From an uncultured Lactobacillus sp. (GTDB lineage Bacteria; Bacillota; Bacilli; Lactobacillales; Lactobacillaceae): DNA of 32,468 bases. Numbering within the stretch: position 1 is the first letter of the stretch; every line of letters starts with the position of its first letter. Location of the stretch: the NCBI RefSeq assembly GCF_910589175.1, contig NZ_CAJURR010000025.1, positions 1 through 32,468 of the forward strand, read 5' to 3'. The notes below the pieces were generated by a model. That model saw only the letters and a list, made by a program, of their open reading frames with translations, did no database searches and was not told the origin of the DNA. Below are positions 17,251 through 26,110 of this stretch, one piece after another. Both the position numbers and the translations under genes were made by a program.

Positions 17251-17526
17251 TTACTTAACAGCATCCTTAAGAGCCTTACCTGGCTTGAATGCAGGAACCT
17301 TAGAAGCTGGGATTTCGATTTCAGCCCCAGTTTGTGGGTTACGACCCTTACGAGCTGCACGATGACGTACTTCAAAAGTACCGAAACCGATCAATTGAAC
17401 TTTTTCACCCTTAGCAAGATCTTCTTGAATAGAGTTAAAGATTGCATCAACTGCAGCAGCAACTTCTTTCTTGGTTAAGTCAGTTTTAGCAGCAACTTCA
17501 GAAACTAATTCTGCCTTGTTTGCCAT
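17251..17526 (-). CDS. hup: DNA-binding protein HU
   Basis: 91 residues with the complete HU fold: [30 protein letters not shown] at the N-terminus, [21 protein letters not shown] for the DNA-binding arm, [19 protein letters not shown] at the end. HU coats and bends DNA as a homodimer. It has a near-ideal GGAGGTGA site, and its codons are those of a highly expressed gene. Single-gene unit between its own promoter and terminator, downstream of der. Confidence 0.98.
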   Translation of the reverse strand: MANKAELVSEVAAKTDLTKKEVAAAVDAIFNSIQEDLAKGEKVQLIGFGTFEVRHRAARKGRNPQTGAEIEIPASKVPAFKPGKALKDAVK

Positions 17527-17618
17527 TCCACTTCACCTCCCAAAATGAACTAATAATATTTTTAAACAAAAACCTTTGAAAATAAGAAAAATGAGTTATT
17601 CATTTATTCCCTGCAATA

Positions 17619-17648
17619 AAATTAGCACACTAAGACGCTTAGTTGCAA
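17619..17648 (-). promoter_or_regulatory. Promoter for hup
   Basis: TTGCAA (17643-17648), an 18-base spacer, then TGC-TAATTT (-10 at 17619-17624), an extended -10. The spacer holds the small inverted repeat CTAAG-CGT-CTTAG, which could be an operator but may be chance. Confidence 0.5.
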
Positions 17649-17690
17649 GCTTTTTCGCAGATATATCCCTATTTTTTTGAAATTTAAGGC

Positions 17691-18998
17691 TTATTTACGT
17701 TTTCTAGCTAAGATTTTAATTGGTGTTCCCACGAAATCAAAGTTTTGTCTTAATTGATTAATTAAAAATCTCTGGTATGAGAAGTGAAGCAACTCTGGAT
17801 CATTTACAAAGACAACAAATGTTGGCGGAGTTACAGCAACCTGGGTCATGTAGTAGATTCTTAATCTCTTTCCATTAACAAGTGGAGTTGGTGTAATTCT
17901 AGTTGCTTCAAGAAGTAAATCGTTCAAGACGCTAGACTGAATCCGACGAGTTTGATTTTCATGAACTTCTTTGACAAGCTTCAAGATATCTGGAACTCTT
18001 TGACCCGTCTTAGCAGAAACGAAAATAATTGGAGCATAGTCTAAGTATTGGAACTCTCTTCTGATTGTATCTTCAAAGTCCTTCATACTTCTACTATCTT
18101 TTTTAGGTAGATCCCACTTATTTACAACAATAATTACACCGCGTCCTGCGTCATGAGCGTATCCAGCTACGTGCTTATCTTGTTCACGAATACCAGTACT
18201 TGCATCTAAGACTAAAAGTGTAATATCACTTTCTTCAATAGCACTGATCGCTCTTAAAACAGAATACTTTTCGGTCTTCTCATAGACCTTACCACGCCGT
18301 CTGATACCGGCTGTATCAACGATGGTATACTTTTGACCATCATTGGTAAAAGTCGTGTCAATGGCGTCTCTAGTCGTTCCTTCGATATTAGAAACAATTA
18401 CACGTTGTTCACCTAAAATAGCATTTACAAGTGAAGATTTACCGACATTTGGACGTCCAATCACACTAAAGCGAATTGAACCATCTTCATGTTGGTTAGC
18501 CTTGTCCCCAAATTCACCAACAATAGCATCTAGTAAATCACCCATTCCAGTTCCATGACTCCCAGAAACTGGGATTGGATCACCTAACCCTAAGCTATAA
18601 AAGTCATAAATATCTGTTCTTTGCTCAGGATTATCAGCCTTATTAATGGCCAAAATAACTGGCTTTTTAGTTCGATAAAGCATTTTAGCAATTGTTTCAT
18701 CCATGTTAGTCATATGTTGAGTAACATCCCCTAACATCACAATTACATCTGCTTCATCAATGGCAATTTCAGCTTGTGCCTTAATTTGTTCTTCAATTTC
18801 ACCAGAGTCTAGAGTAATACCACCAGTATCAATCAAGATAAATTCATGACCCATCCATTCAGCACGGGCATAAATTCTATCTCTAGTAACTCCAGCCTTA
18901 TCTTCAACAATAGCTACACGAGAATTAATAATTCTGTTAAAAATAGTTGACTTACCAACATTTGGACGTCCAACTAATGCAACTACGGGTAATGACAT
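17691..18998 (-). CDS. der: Ribosome biogenesis GTPase Der (EngA)
   Basis: A 435-residue tandem GTPase acting in 50S subunit assembly. First G domain: GRPNVGKST at 10-18, DTGG at 57-60, NKAD at 119-122. Second: GRPNVGKSS at 181-189, [11 protein letters not shown], and NKWD. The C-terminal KH-like domain ends in [16 protein letters not shown], the typical Der tail. An AAGGGG site precedes the ATG at 18998. Order rpsA-der-hup matches other Bacilli. I see no clear terminator between der and hup. Confidence 0.98.
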   Translation of the reverse strand: MSLPVVALVGRPNVGKSTIFNRIINSRVAIVEDKAGVTRDRIYARAEWMGHEFILIDTGGITLDSGEIEEQIKAQAEIAIDEADVIVMLGDVTQHMTNMDETIAKMLYRTKKPVILAINKADNPEQRTDIYDFYSLGLGDPIPVSGSHGTGMGDLLDAIVGEFGDKANQHEDGSIRFSVIGRPNVGKSSLVNAILGEQRVIVSNIEGTTRDAIDTTFTNDGQKYTIVDTAGIRRRGKVYEKTEKYSVLRAISAIEESDITLLVLDASTGIREQDKHVAGYAHDAGRGVIIVVNKWDLPKKDSRSMKDFEDTIRREFQYLDYAPIIFVSAKTGQRVPDILKLVKEVHENQTRRIQSSVLNDLLLEATRITPTPLVNGKRLRIYYMTQVAVTPPTFVVFVNDPELLHFSYQRFLINQLRQNFDFVGTPIKILARKRK

Positions 18999-19029
18999 AT
19001 TATTTCTACCCCTTTCTATCTAATGAAAT

Positions 19030-19059
19030 AAAAAAAGCTGACCGGAGTCAGCTTTTTTT
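19030..19059 (-). terminator. rpsA terminator
   Basis: A 13-pair stem of A7-GCTGAC with GTCAGC-T7 and a CGGA loop, 14 bases after the rpsA stop. It is symmetric and very strong. Confidence 0.9.
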
Positions 19060-19072
19060 AGACTAATGACGA

Positions 19073-20275
19073 TTAATCCTTATCTTTAAGTTGATCACCA
19101 ATAATGTCACCTAAAGCAAAACCGTTGTCATTGTCATTCATGTACTTATCAGCTACAGAATCTTGACGACGACGTGGACGTGAGTTGTTTTCACTCTTAG
19201 CAGCATTAGGATCAGCTTGCTTGATTGACAATGAGATTCTTCTGTCACTTGGGTCAACACTTAAAACTTTAACTTTAACAGTTTGACCAACCTTTAAAAC
19301 ATCACTTGGCTTATCAACGTGCTTGTTAGCAATTTCTGAAACGTGTACTAAGCCTTGAATTCCATCAGCTACTTCGATGAATGCACCGAATGAAGTTAAA
19401 GTCTTAACTTCACCTTCAATGATGTCGCCTTCATGTAAGCCTTCAGTAGCTTCTTCAAATGGGGATGGTAAAGTTTGCTTAATTGACAGGGAGATTCTGT
19501 GTCTATCGTCATCAATACCGATAACTTTAACCTTAACATCTTGACCAGCCTTCAATACATCGCTTGGCTTATCAACATGCTTGTAAGAAATTTCTGAAAT
19601 GTGAACTAAACCGTCCACACCACCAACGTCAACAAAGGCACCAAAACCAGTTAAACGTGATACTTTACCTTCAACAGTGTCACCCACAACTAATTGTGAA
19701 GCAACGTTTTCGAAAGCTTCTTCACGTTCTTGTTCGATTAAGTCTTTTCTTGAAAGAATTAATCTGTTCTTGTTAGGATCAATTTCAGTGATCTTCAAGT
19801 TCATCTTCTTGCCAATGTAAGGCTTCAAGTCAGAAACGTAACGGTTAGAAATTAATGAAGCTGGTAAGAATCCACGTGTACCAACATCAACTAATAAACC
19901 ACCGCGAACAGCACCAGTTACAGTACCTTCAACAGTCTTGCCTTCTTCGAAGACCTTTTCTAATTCCTTGTAAGCTTCTCTTTCCTTCAAACGAGTAACT
20001 GAGAAGAAGAATTCACCGTTTTCCTTGTCGCCACCAGCTCTTCTAAGAACTAAAGCTTCAAACTTATCACCAGGTTTTACCAATTGGTTCAAATCTGCAT
20101 TACGGTCGTTAGTGAATTCACGCTTAGTGATCACACCTTCAACACCTGCATTTTCAACACCAACAGCGATTTGTCCATCTTCAACACTTAAAACTTCAAC
20201 GTTAACAATGTTGCCGACTTCAACTCCCTGCATTTCTTTTAGAGCATCTAAGAATTGATTACTATTATCTGTCAT
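19073..20275 (-). CDS. rpsA: 30S ribosomal protein S1
   Basis: 400 residues with four S1 RNA-binding repeats (about 17-90, 103-170, 190-260, 275-345), each with the VEGKV...GFGAFVDVGG.DGLVHISE type pattern. The last two are nearest the consensus and most alike. The C-terminal tail is polar. This is the four-repeat Firmicutes form, shorter than the six-repeat E. coli S1. A GGGAGG site sits eight bases from the ATG and right next to a leader hairpin at 20288-20318. It follows cmk by 62 bases. Confidence 0.97.
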   Translation of the reverse strand: MTDNSNQFLDALKEMQGVEVGNIVNVEVLSVEDGQIAVGVENAGVEGVITKREFTNDRNADLNQLVKPGDKFEALVLRRAGGDKENGEFFFSVTRLKEREAYKELEKVFEEGKTVEGTVTGAVRGGLLVDVGTRGFLPASLISNRYVSDLKPYIGKKMNLKITEIDPNKNRLILSRKDLIEQEREEAFENVASQLVVGDTVEGKVSRLTGFGAFVDVGGVDGLVHISEISYKHVDKPSDVLKAGQDVKVKVIGIDDDRHRISLSIKQTLPSPFEEATEGLHEGDIIEGEVKTLTSFGAFIEVADGIQGLVHVSEIANKHVDKPSDVLKVGQTVKVKVLSVDPSDRRISLSIKQADPNAAKSENNSRPRRRQDSVADKYMNDNDNGFALGDIIGDQLKDKD

Positions 20276-20287
20276 AATTACCTCCCA

Positions 20288-20318
20288 ATATCATACTTTA
20301 TTTTAAAGTACTTGATAT
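20288..20318 (-). promoter_or_regulatory. Hairpin in the rpsA leader
   Basis: Arms ATATCA plus TACTTTA pair with TAAAGTA plus TGATAT around a 3-base loop, with a two-base bulge on one side. This makes 13 pairs, all A/T except one. It ends one base before the GGGAGG site. It may shape ribosome access to the S1 message. No promoter is obvious in 20319-20337, so rpsA may be co-transcribed with cmk. Confidence 0.4.
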
Positions 20319-20337
20319 CTTTTTTCCACACTTTTGT

Positions 20338-21003
20338 TTAATTTTTTTGCTTTTTTTGAATTATCTCGGTTATTTTGGCTACAACTTCATCAATTGTTAA
20401 GTTTGTAGTATCTAATTCAATTGCATCATCTGCTTTTTTCAATGGAGAAATTTCACGATGCGAATCTTTATAGTCTCTAACTTCAATATCATGTTCGATA
20501 TCTTTTAAATCTTGATGAATGCCTTTTTCTTGAAAATCTAAGAAGCGTCTCTTAGCTCTTGATGCAACACTAGCGATTAAGAAAATTTTTACCTCTGCAT
20601 CTGGTAAAACTGTCGTTCCAATATCACGACCATCCATAATAACATCGTGCTTGCCCGCCATTTCGCGCTGCAATTCAACCATCTTTTCACGAATTGATCT
20701 TAAGGCAGAAACTTGAGAAACGTTCTCTGTAATTTCAGGTGTTCTGATGTCAATTGATACATCCTTACCATTTACGTAAACCTTTTGTCCTCCATCTTCT
20801 TGCTTAAAATCAATTGTACTATGGTCGATTAAGTTCAAAATTGCCTTTTCATCCCCATAGTCAACGTTATTATCGTGTGCAATTAATGTACATGCTCGAT
20901 ACATTGCACCAGTATCGATATAAATATAGCCCAAATTATGTGCGATAATTTTAGCAACTGTACTCTTCCCCGCTGATGCAGGACCATCAATAGCTACTTG
21001 CAT
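20338..21003 (-). CDS. cmk: Cytidylate kinase
   Basis: Phosphorylates CMP and dCMP with ATP. From ATG 21003 the product is 221 residues, beginning MQVAIDGPASAGKSTVAK with the Walker A loop at 7-15. Further signatures are YIDTGAMYRACT, MDGRDIGTTVLPDAEVKIFL, and RAKRRF with the conserved lid arginines. An ATG nine codons upstream is in frame but has no ribosome binding site, while AAGGA precedes the chosen one; this also fits the usual family length. It lies upstream of rpsA and downstream of its own promoter. Confidence 0.96.
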   Translation of the reverse strand: MQVAIDGPASAGKSTVAKIIAHNLGYIYIDTGAMYRACTLIAHDNNVDYGDEKAILNLIDHSTIDFKQEDGGQKVYVNGKDVSIDIRTPEITENVSQVSALRSIREKMVELQREMAGKHDVIMDGRDIGTTVLPDAEVKIFLIASVASRAKRRFLDFQEKGIHQDLKDIEHDIEVRDYKDSHREISPLKKADDAIELDTTNLTIDEVVAKITEIIQKKQKN

Positions 21004-21039
21004 TAAATAATTTAGTCCTTTCTTTTTCATTCAAAGTAA

Positions 21040-21070
21040 ATTCTACCATAAAACAAAAAACAGAAGTCAA
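21040..21070 (-). promoter_or_regulatory. Promoter for cmk
   Basis: TTGACT (21065-21070), 19 bases, then TGG-TAGAAT (-10 at 21040-21045), an extended -10. The -35 lies in the stem of the ribU terminator. Confidence 0.5.
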
Positions 21071-21080
21071 ATGACTCCTG
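21050..21080 (-). terminator. ribU terminator
   Basis: On the minus strand CAGGAGTCA pairs with TGACTTCTG (one G-T) over a TT loop, followed by six T, G, four T. It is 30 bases after the ribU stop. Confidence 0.75.
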
Positions 21081-21110
21081 CTAAATGAAATTATTTTTAT
21101 TATTTAGACT

Positions 21111-21704
21111 TTAAAAGTTACGTCTTACAAATTTTTCTAAAACTGGCAATAAGGTCTTAGCCAATAATAGAACGACAATACTGTTAATTATTCCTTTAAT
21201 TAGGTTAAATGGCACAATCGCTGAAACAATGTAAGTTAAAAGCGATGAGTTGAGCTTAAAGCCCATTAAAGAAATATACATTGGAGTTAAAACGAAGTAG
21301 TTTGCTAAAGACATTACTACTGTTAAAGCAAATGTTCCGACTGCTAATCCCAAAATTTGGTATTGTACTTTATCTTCATGCTTTTTACTAATGAAGTAGA
21401 ATGGCAAGATATAAGCTAAGCTTGCTAAAAATGCAGCCAACTGACCAATCATTGAAATTGGATTAAATCCCGAAATAAAGAGGCTCAATAATGATTTAAA
21501 AAGGGCAATCATTGTCCCGCCTAAAGGACCAAAAACCAAAGCACTTAAAGCTACTAATGAATCAGAAAAATCCATCTTTAAGTAATCAAAACCAGGAATA
21601 ATTGGTACTTCAATCTTCATAATCAAAAATGCTAATGCACCAATCATTGCCCAAGCGAGCCAGTAGGCTAATCTTACATGACTTAAACTTGTTTTTCTTT
21701 GCAT
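21111..21704 (-). CDS. ribU: Riboflavin ECF transporter substrate-binding subunit RibU
   Basis: 197 residues, six membrane helices. The RibU signature YLKMDFSDSLVALSALVFGPLGG is at about 41-63, where this family binds the flavin ring. The S component captures riboflavin and works with the shared ECF module EcfT/EcfA/EcfA', which is not in this window. The ATG at 21704 has a GGAGGA site. Direct control by the upstream FMN riboswitch confirms the substrate. Single-gene unit. Confidence 0.95.
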   Translation of the reverse strand: MQRKTSLSHVRLAYWLAWAMIGALAFLIMKIEVPIIPGFDYLKMDFSDSLVALSALVFGPLGGTMIALFKSLLSLFISGFNPISMIGQLAAFLASLAYILPFYFISKKHEDKVQYQILGLAVGTFALTVVMSLANYFVLTPMYISLMGFKLNSSLLTYIVSAIVPFNLIKGIINSIVVLLLAKTLLPVLEKFVRRNF

Positions 21705-21723
21705 GATAGTTCCTCCATAACAT

Positions 21724-21755
21724 ACAAAAGGTCTGTCGCTTCAGCAACAGACCTT
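21724..21755 (-). terminator. Riboswitch-controlled terminator before ribU
   Basis: On the minus strand AAGGTCTGTTGC pairs with GCGACAGACCTT (one T-G pair) around TGAA, followed by a short T tract. It lies between the FMN riboswitch and the ribU ribosome binding site, and its 5' arm can instead pair with the 3' edge of the aptamer. Confidence 0.8.
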
Positions 21756-21786
21756 ATTAATCATCTAAATCATGTTTAATTCTTTA

Positions 21787-21900
21787 GTCTGTCTTCTTCC
21801 ATCTAGACTATAACTATCGGTACCTGAGGTTCAACTACATGTGTAGCTCGCGGACTCTAACCGCCGGTCGGGAATTTCGCCCTGCCCTGAAGACAACATC
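21787..21900 (-). promoter_or_regulatory. FMN riboswitch (RFN element)
   Basis: The minus strand carries the conserved FMN aptamer blocks in order: GTCTTCAGGGCAGGG, AAATTCCCGACCGGCGGT, AGTCCGCGAGC, the variable arm, GAACCTCAGGTACCGA, then AGTCTAGATGGAAGAAGAC closing helix P1. FMN binding should turn off ribU by favouring the terminator at 21724. The variable P3-P4 arm is short. Confidence 0.96.
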
Positions 21901-21924
21901 CTTGTATTTATTTTTTACAAGTAA

Positions 21925-21953
21925 ATAATAATACTTCTTGGTAGAATTGTAAA
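21925..21953 (-). promoter_or_regulatory. Promoter for the FMN riboswitch-ribU unit
   Basis: TTTACA (21948-21953), 17 bases, TATTAT (21925-21930). Transcription would start around 21918, just before the aptamer, within a small CTTGTA/TACAAG inverted repeat. Confidence 0.55.
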
Positions 21954-21968
21954 CATTATTGTTTTTTA

Positions 21969-22736
21969 TTATCTTAATTTTATTGATTGGCCAATACTAA
22001 TACTATCAGCTGACTCTAAATCATTAATTTGCTCTAAGTGGTGCACTGAAGTGTTATTTTCACGGGCAATCTTTGATAAAGAATCTCCCTCTTGCACAGT
22101 GTAAGATCTTGGTGCTTCATGTTCTGAAGAACTGCTTCCACCATTGTTTTGCCAAGTATTTTGATTGTTTTGGTATGAGTGTTGAGTTGATTGTTGGCTT
22201 TGATCTTGAGTAGTAGTTTGACTAGCACTAGATTCATAAGATTGCGTACTACTACTTTGACTAACCTGACTACTTTGAGATTCTGACTGACTAACCACAG
22301 CTGGTGTTGTGTCTTGAGATTGACTTGAAGAACTTTCTTCTTCTCTTCTCACACTGCTACTTTTAGACTTACTCTTCTTAGAAGAGCTGTGCTTACTCTT
22401 TTTACTTTTAGCCTTGTGAGACTTAGAAGATGAGCTTTTTGAAACCTTAACGCTCTTTTCAGCTAAGTTATTAGAGTTAGCGTGTAATCTTGAAGAAACA
22501 ATCGGAATTAATGCAATGATAATTATTGCAACAATAATCAATCCAGCCCAGAGCTGACTATGATGTGGACCTTTTGGACTGCCTTCTGATTGAGTAGATT
22601 TTCTAGAAGTAACTTCTGGCTCTGCTTCTGGTTCTGACTCCCGATGATGCATTGCCCTTCTAGATGTTTTAGGACGCTCAAAATGCTTGTAAGGGCCTTT
22701 TGGTTCTTTATTGTCCTGAGATTTATTTTCCTTCAT
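21969..22736 (-). CDS. LysM domain protein, membrane-anchored
   Basis: 255 residues. A hydrophilic, charged N-terminus of about 62 residues is followed by one membrane helix (about 63-81, GLIIVAIIIIALIPIV). A long Ser/Gln/Lys-rich low-complexity spacer (about 90-208) comes next, then a C-terminal LysM domain (about 210-255, SYTVQEGDSLSKIARENNTSVHHLEQIN). This is a type II membrane topology with the LysM outside, binding peptidoglycan through its glycan strands. No enzyme domain is seen. GGAGG precedes the ATG. It follows rluB by 60 bases, and could be the last gene of the cvfB-to-rluB run. Confidence 0.92.
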   Translation of the reverse strand: MKENKSQDNKEPKGPYKHFERPKTSRRAMHHRESEPEAEPEVTSRKSTQSEGSPKGPHHSQLWAGLIIVAIIIIALIPIVSSRLHANSNNLAEKSVKVSKSSSSKSHKAKSKKSKHSSSKKSKSKSSSVRREEESSSSQSQDTTPAVVSQSESQSSQVSQSSSTQSYESSASQTTTQDQSQQSTQHSYQNNQNTWQNNGGSSSSEHEAPRSYTVQEGDSLSKIARENNTSVHHLEQINDLESADSISIGQSIKLR

Positions 22737-22796
22737 TCAAAAGTCCTCCAAATTATAGATTATTAGTTTTATTTTATCATAGCTTTTAATAAAGCG

Positions 22797-23516
22797 TTAG
22801 TCAGCTAAGTGATTTAAACGAAAGACTTCTTCATTCGTTAATTCACGATACTCGCCCGAATTTAATGACTTTAAAGTTAAAAAGGCATACTTTTCACGAG
22901 CTAATTTTTCTACAAAGTGATGTACTGCTTCAAACATTCTCTTAACTTGGTGGTAGTGACCTTCATGGATAGTCAATTGAACAATTTGAGTCTTCTTTTT
23001 CTCATCAGTCTTTAGAATCTTTAACTTAGCTGGTGCACTCTTTCGTCCATCAATACGCACACCATGAGTAAGAGAGCGAATCTCCTCTGGAGAAAGGATT
23101 CCCTTAATCTTTGCTACATAAACCTTTGGTACTTCGTTACGTGGGTGCATTAACTTATTTGCTAATTCACCATCGTTTGTCATTAGTAATAAGCCCGATG
23201 TATCGTAATCAAGACGCCCTACTGGATAAAGGCGATATGGTACATCCTCAAAGAAATCAACTACTGTTTTTCTTCCTTTATCATCACTTACTGAAGAAAT
23301 CACGCCACGTGGCTTATAAAATAAGTATGTGTGGAGGGCTTCTTTTTCAATTGGAACTCCATTTACTTCAATCTTGTCGCTAGGTTCAACTTTTGTTCCT
23401 AGTTCAGTAACTTTTTTACCATTAACAGTTACTTGTCCTGCACTAATCATCTTTTCAGCCTTACGTCTTGAGGCAACACCTGCCTGCGCAATTACTTTTT
23501 GTAATCTTTCAGCCAT
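22797..23516 (-). CDS. rluB: 23S rRNA pseudouridine synthase RluB
   Basis: 239 residues from ATG 23516 (MAERLQKVIAQAGVASRRKAEKMI), which has GAGGGTGA upstream. A longer frame of 15 codons inside scpB is not needed. An S4 RNA-binding domain (about 2-60) is followed by the RsuA/RluB catalytic core with YPVGRLDYDTSGLLLMTNDGE holding the catalytic Asp in GRLD. It isomerises a uridine in the peptidyl-transferase region of 23S rRNA. One base separates it from scpB; scpA-scpB-rluB is a standard Firmicutes order. Confidence 0.95.
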   Translation of the reverse strand: MAERLQKVIAQAGVASRRKAEKMISAGQVTVNGKKVTELGTKVEPSDKIEVNGVPIEKEALHTYLFYKPRGVISSVSDDKGRKTVVDFFEDVPYRLYPVGRLDYDTSGLLLMTNDGELANKLMHPRNEVPKVYVAKIKGILSPEEIRSLTHGVRIDGRKSAPAKLKILKTDEKKKTQIVQLTIHEGHYHQVKRMFEAVHHFVEKLAREKYAFLTLKSLNSGEYRELTNEEVFRLNHLAD

Positions 23517-23517
23517 T

Positions 23518-24108
23518 TTACTCACCCTCATCAAAATTAATTTCTTTATTTCTACTATCATCCTGATTAAATAGGTTCACAGGATTATCATCGGCTTCAA
23601 ATTCTTCAATTACCGGTAAATCAGCCAAACTTTCATAGTTAAAGTACTGTAAAAAATAATCGGTCGTTACATATAAGTTAGGATGTCCTGGGACATCCTT
23701 TTTTCCATCTACTTTGATTAATCCGCGCCAAACCAACGTTTGCAAAGCCCCCGCTGAGTTAACCCCTCTTAAGTCATCAATTTCAACTCGAGTAATCGGT
23801 TGTCGATACGCAATAATCGACAGGATTTCAAGCGCTGACTGACTTAAATTCTTAGATAGATCTTTTTGGAAAAATTTAGAAATAATATCTCCGCATTTCG
23901 GACTAGTGGTTAATTTATAAGTTTGATTGATGCAAATTAACTGCAAACCTGAATTTTCATCATTTTTCAATCGGTCCTTAAGATGATTAGCTAATTCTCT
24001 TAGGGCAGCTGGAGAAATTTCTAACAACTGTAGTAAATTCTCAGTTTCTAAACCATCATCCCCCGCTGCATAAAGTAAGGCTTCTAATTCTGCTTCTTTA
24101 CTTGCCAT
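23518..24108 (-). CDS. scpB: Segregation and condensation protein ScpB
   Basis: 196 residues from ATG 24108 ([20 protein letters not shown]), overlapping the scpA end by 11 bases. Two winged-helix domains are recognisable: LEALLYAAG...LLQLLEIS, and [29 protein letters not shown], the ScpB signature. ScpB binds ScpA and SMC to form the chromosome-organising condensin. The C-terminal 35 residues are acidic and variable. A TTG three codons upstream is an alternative start. Confidence 0.96.
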   Translation of the reverse strand: MASKEAELEALLYAAGDDGLETENLLQLLEISPAALRELANHLKDRLKNDENSGLQLICINQTYKLTTSPKCGDIISKFFQKDLSKNLSQSALEILSIIAYRQPITRVEIDDLRGVNSAGALQTLVWRGLIKVDGKKDVPGHPNLYVTTDYFLQYFNYESLADLPVIEEFEADDNPVNLFNQDDSRNKEINFDEGE

Positions 24109-24841
24109 TAATCTCAACTTTCTCTAACTCTAGATCACCAAAATCTCTATTTTGCTTTACCAAAATTTTATGATCACGACATAATTCTAAAACTGCTAGG
24201 AATAAACCAATTACTTGATCAAGATCTTGAAAGCTTTTAATACAATCAAAAAAACTAGTCGATCTTTTCTTTTGTAACCTGTTTTTTAAAAAGCTTGTCA
24301 TTTCTTCAATTGAAGTCTCGTGAACCTCAATTTTTCCAACTTGTGGCTTTCTCAGTTTGAATCGCTCTAAAACTACTTTAAAAGTATTTGCAAGCTCATC
24401 ACTTGTAATTTCTCCTAAAGGAAGTGGTTCAATCTCTTTTTTAGGGGAAACAGATGGATCCTTTGCCACTGTAATTGGCATTTCTTCATCTCTTTTTTTA
24501 AAGTATTCGGCAATTCTTTGAAAGACTGAGTACTGAACTAGTTGCTCAACAAGTTCAGTACGTGGATCTTCTTGATACTGATCTTCCTCAATAAAGTCAT
24601 TTTTAGGAAGCAAATACTGGGACTTAATTCTAAGTAATGTTGACGCCATCACAAAATACTCTCCAGCAATTTGTAAGTCTAAAGTTTGCCAGCGAGCTAA
24701 ATTAGCTAAATATTGTCCCGTAATTTTTGCAATTGGAATATCATAGATATCTATTTTTTGTGACCTGATTAAGTGTAAAAGCAAATCGAGCGGCCCCGTA
24801 AAATTAGGCAGATCTAAAGTTAATTCATCAACATTATTCAT
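24098..24841 (-). CDS. scpA: Segregation and condensation protein ScpA
   Basis: 247-residue kleisin. The N-terminal [39 protein letters not shown] is the diagnostic ScpA block that contacts SMC and ScpB; the C-terminal winged helix follows the Glu/Pro linker. It bridges SMC heads in the condensin complex. It starts eight bases inside ribT and overlaps scpB, indicating tight coupling. Confidence 0.96.
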   Translation of the reverse strand: MNNVDELTLDLPNFTGPLDLLLHLIRSQKIDIYDIPIAKITGQYLANLARWQTLDLQIAGEYFVMASTLLRIKSQYLLPKNDFIEEDQYQEDPRTELVEQLVQYSVFQRIAEYFKKRDEEMPITVAKDPSVSPKKEIEPLPLGEITSDELANTFKVVLERFKLRKPQVGKIEVHETSIEEMTSFLKNRLQKKRSTSFFDCIKSFQDLDQVIGLFLAVLELCRDHKILVKQNRDFGDLELEKVEINGK

Positions 24842-25196
24842 CAGTTTTGTTTTCCTTTAAATAATTTAGTAAAGATGCCCAATTAGGTAAGGCAGTAATC
24901 ATTTTATCAGGATAAAGATGCTTTAGGTCATTCATTACCAATTGCTTTGTTTTTTCATCGCGCATTGTCGGATCAAGGGACAAATAGCGAATAATAATAA
25001 AATCTTTCTCTTCTTGAATACCAACAATCCCGCGAGCATTACCATCTTGTTGATAGATAAGAACCTCAAATTGATTGGAATCGCTAGTATACAGTTTCAT
25101 CTCTTCTTGCAGATTCTTAATATTTTTAAAATCTGGGAGATAAGATAAATATCCCATTACAGTTTTTTCGTAATCTTTTTTATATTTGCTGATCAT
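24834..25196 (-). CDS. ribT: RibT-like N-acetyltransferase family protein
   Basis: 120 residues with a compact GNAT-like pattern (ARGIVGIQEEKDFIIIRYLSLDPTMRDEKTKQLVMNDL). It resembles B. subtilis RibT, encoded at the end of the riboflavin operon, near scpA. In this lactobacillus there is no riboflavin biosynthesis gene nearby, and flavin seems to be imported by RibU. The role is uncertain. It overlaps scpA by eight bases and follows xerD by five. Confidence 0.8.
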   Translation of the reverse strand: MISKYKKDYEKTVMGYLSYLPDFKNIKNLQEEMKLYTSDSNQFEVLIYQQDGNARGIVGIQEEKDFIIIRYLSLDPTMRDEKTKQLVMNDLKHLYPDKMITALPNWASLLNYLKENKTDE

Positions 25197-25201
25197 AATA
25201 G

Positions 25202-26110
25202 TTAGGCACGTGGATGTGCTTGATTGTAAACCTCCAAAATATGTTTCTGCGTCAGATTAGTATAAATCTGCGTAGTTGTAATATCACTATGGCCCAAAAT
25301 CTCTTGGACCACTCTTAAATCTGCCCCATTTTCTAATAAATGAGTCGCAAAAGTATGTCTAAGAGTATGTGGTGTAACATTTTTGGTTATTCCGATAAGT
25401 TGACAATATTTTTTTATCTTTTGCCAAACAGCTTGTCTCGTCAATTGATGACCATGATTATTTAAGAAAATCACATCAGTAAATTGTCCGCTTTTTAAGA
25501 CTTGATTCTCTCGGACATCTTTTTGATATTTCTCTAACCATGATAAAGCAACTTCGGTAATTGGAACAAGACGTTCTTTTGATCCTTTGCCAAGAACTCT
25601 AATAATCTTTAACTCACTATGAATATCGCCAGTACGTAAATTAATTAACTCACTAACCCGCATTCCAGTTGCATAGAGCACTTCAAGCATAGCTCGATCT
25701 CTAATCCCCAAACGAGTCTTGGTATCAGGAGCATCCAATAATTTAGTAACTTCTTCCTCACTAAGGGCTGTTGGCAATCTACGTTCACTTTTAGGTGAAT
25801 CAATTTTAACTAAAGGATCACGTTCAATTATATCTTGCCGCAAAAGCCATTGATAAAATTTTCGTAAGCTAGAGATCATTCTACTAATTGAAGTTGTGGC
25901 TTTTCCCTTATCTTTTTGTGTTGCAAGAAAAGCATCAACTACCAAATAATCAACTTCCCAACTTGTTTCATTCTGATCTTCTAAATAACTTAAATATTCT
26001 TCTAAATCAGTTCGGTAAGAAACAATCGTATTGGGACTTAAGCCACGTTCTACTTGACTAAATCGTAAATAATCTTCTAAATTATCCTTCATTATCTGTG
26101 TCTGAGTCAT
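25202..26110 (-). CDS. xerD: Site-specific tyrosine recombinase XerD
   Basis: 302 residues (or 296 from an internal ATG at 26092, which fits the family N-terminus MKDNLEDYLRFSQVERGLS). An N-terminal SAM-like DNA-binding domain (about 10-95) is followed by the catalytic domain with Arg151, Lys175, His248, Arg251, His274 and Tyr283, the full catalytic set. It resolves chromosome dimers at dif with a partner recombinase. It overlaps the cvfB end by 29 bases. A housekeeping place in an operon with scpAB argues against a phage integrase. Confidence 0.95.
   Translation of the reverse strand: MTQTQIMKDNLEDYLRFSQVERGLSPNTIVSYRTDLEEYLSYLEDQNETSWEVDYLVVDAFLATQKDKGKATTSISRMISSLRKFYQWLLRQDIIERDPLVKIDSPKSERRLPTALSEEEVTKLLDAPDTKTRLGIRDRAMLEVLYATGMRVSELINLRTGDIHSELKIIRVLGKGSKERLVPITEVALSWLEKYQKDVRENQVLKSGQFTDVIFLNNHGHQLTRQAVWQKIKKYCQLIGITKNVTPHTLRHTFATHLLENGADLRVVQEILGHSDITTTQIYTNLTQKHILEVYNQAHPRA

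Noticed and set aside
22020..22470. Repeat array in the LysM gene
   Set aside because: The Ser/Gln-rich region is low-complexity codon repetition in a spacer, not a unit repeat or CRISPR.
25202..26110. Phage integrase marking a prophage or island edge
   Set aside because: The recombinase is in the housekeeping xerD-ribT-scpAB operon, with no phage genes or attachment site nearby.
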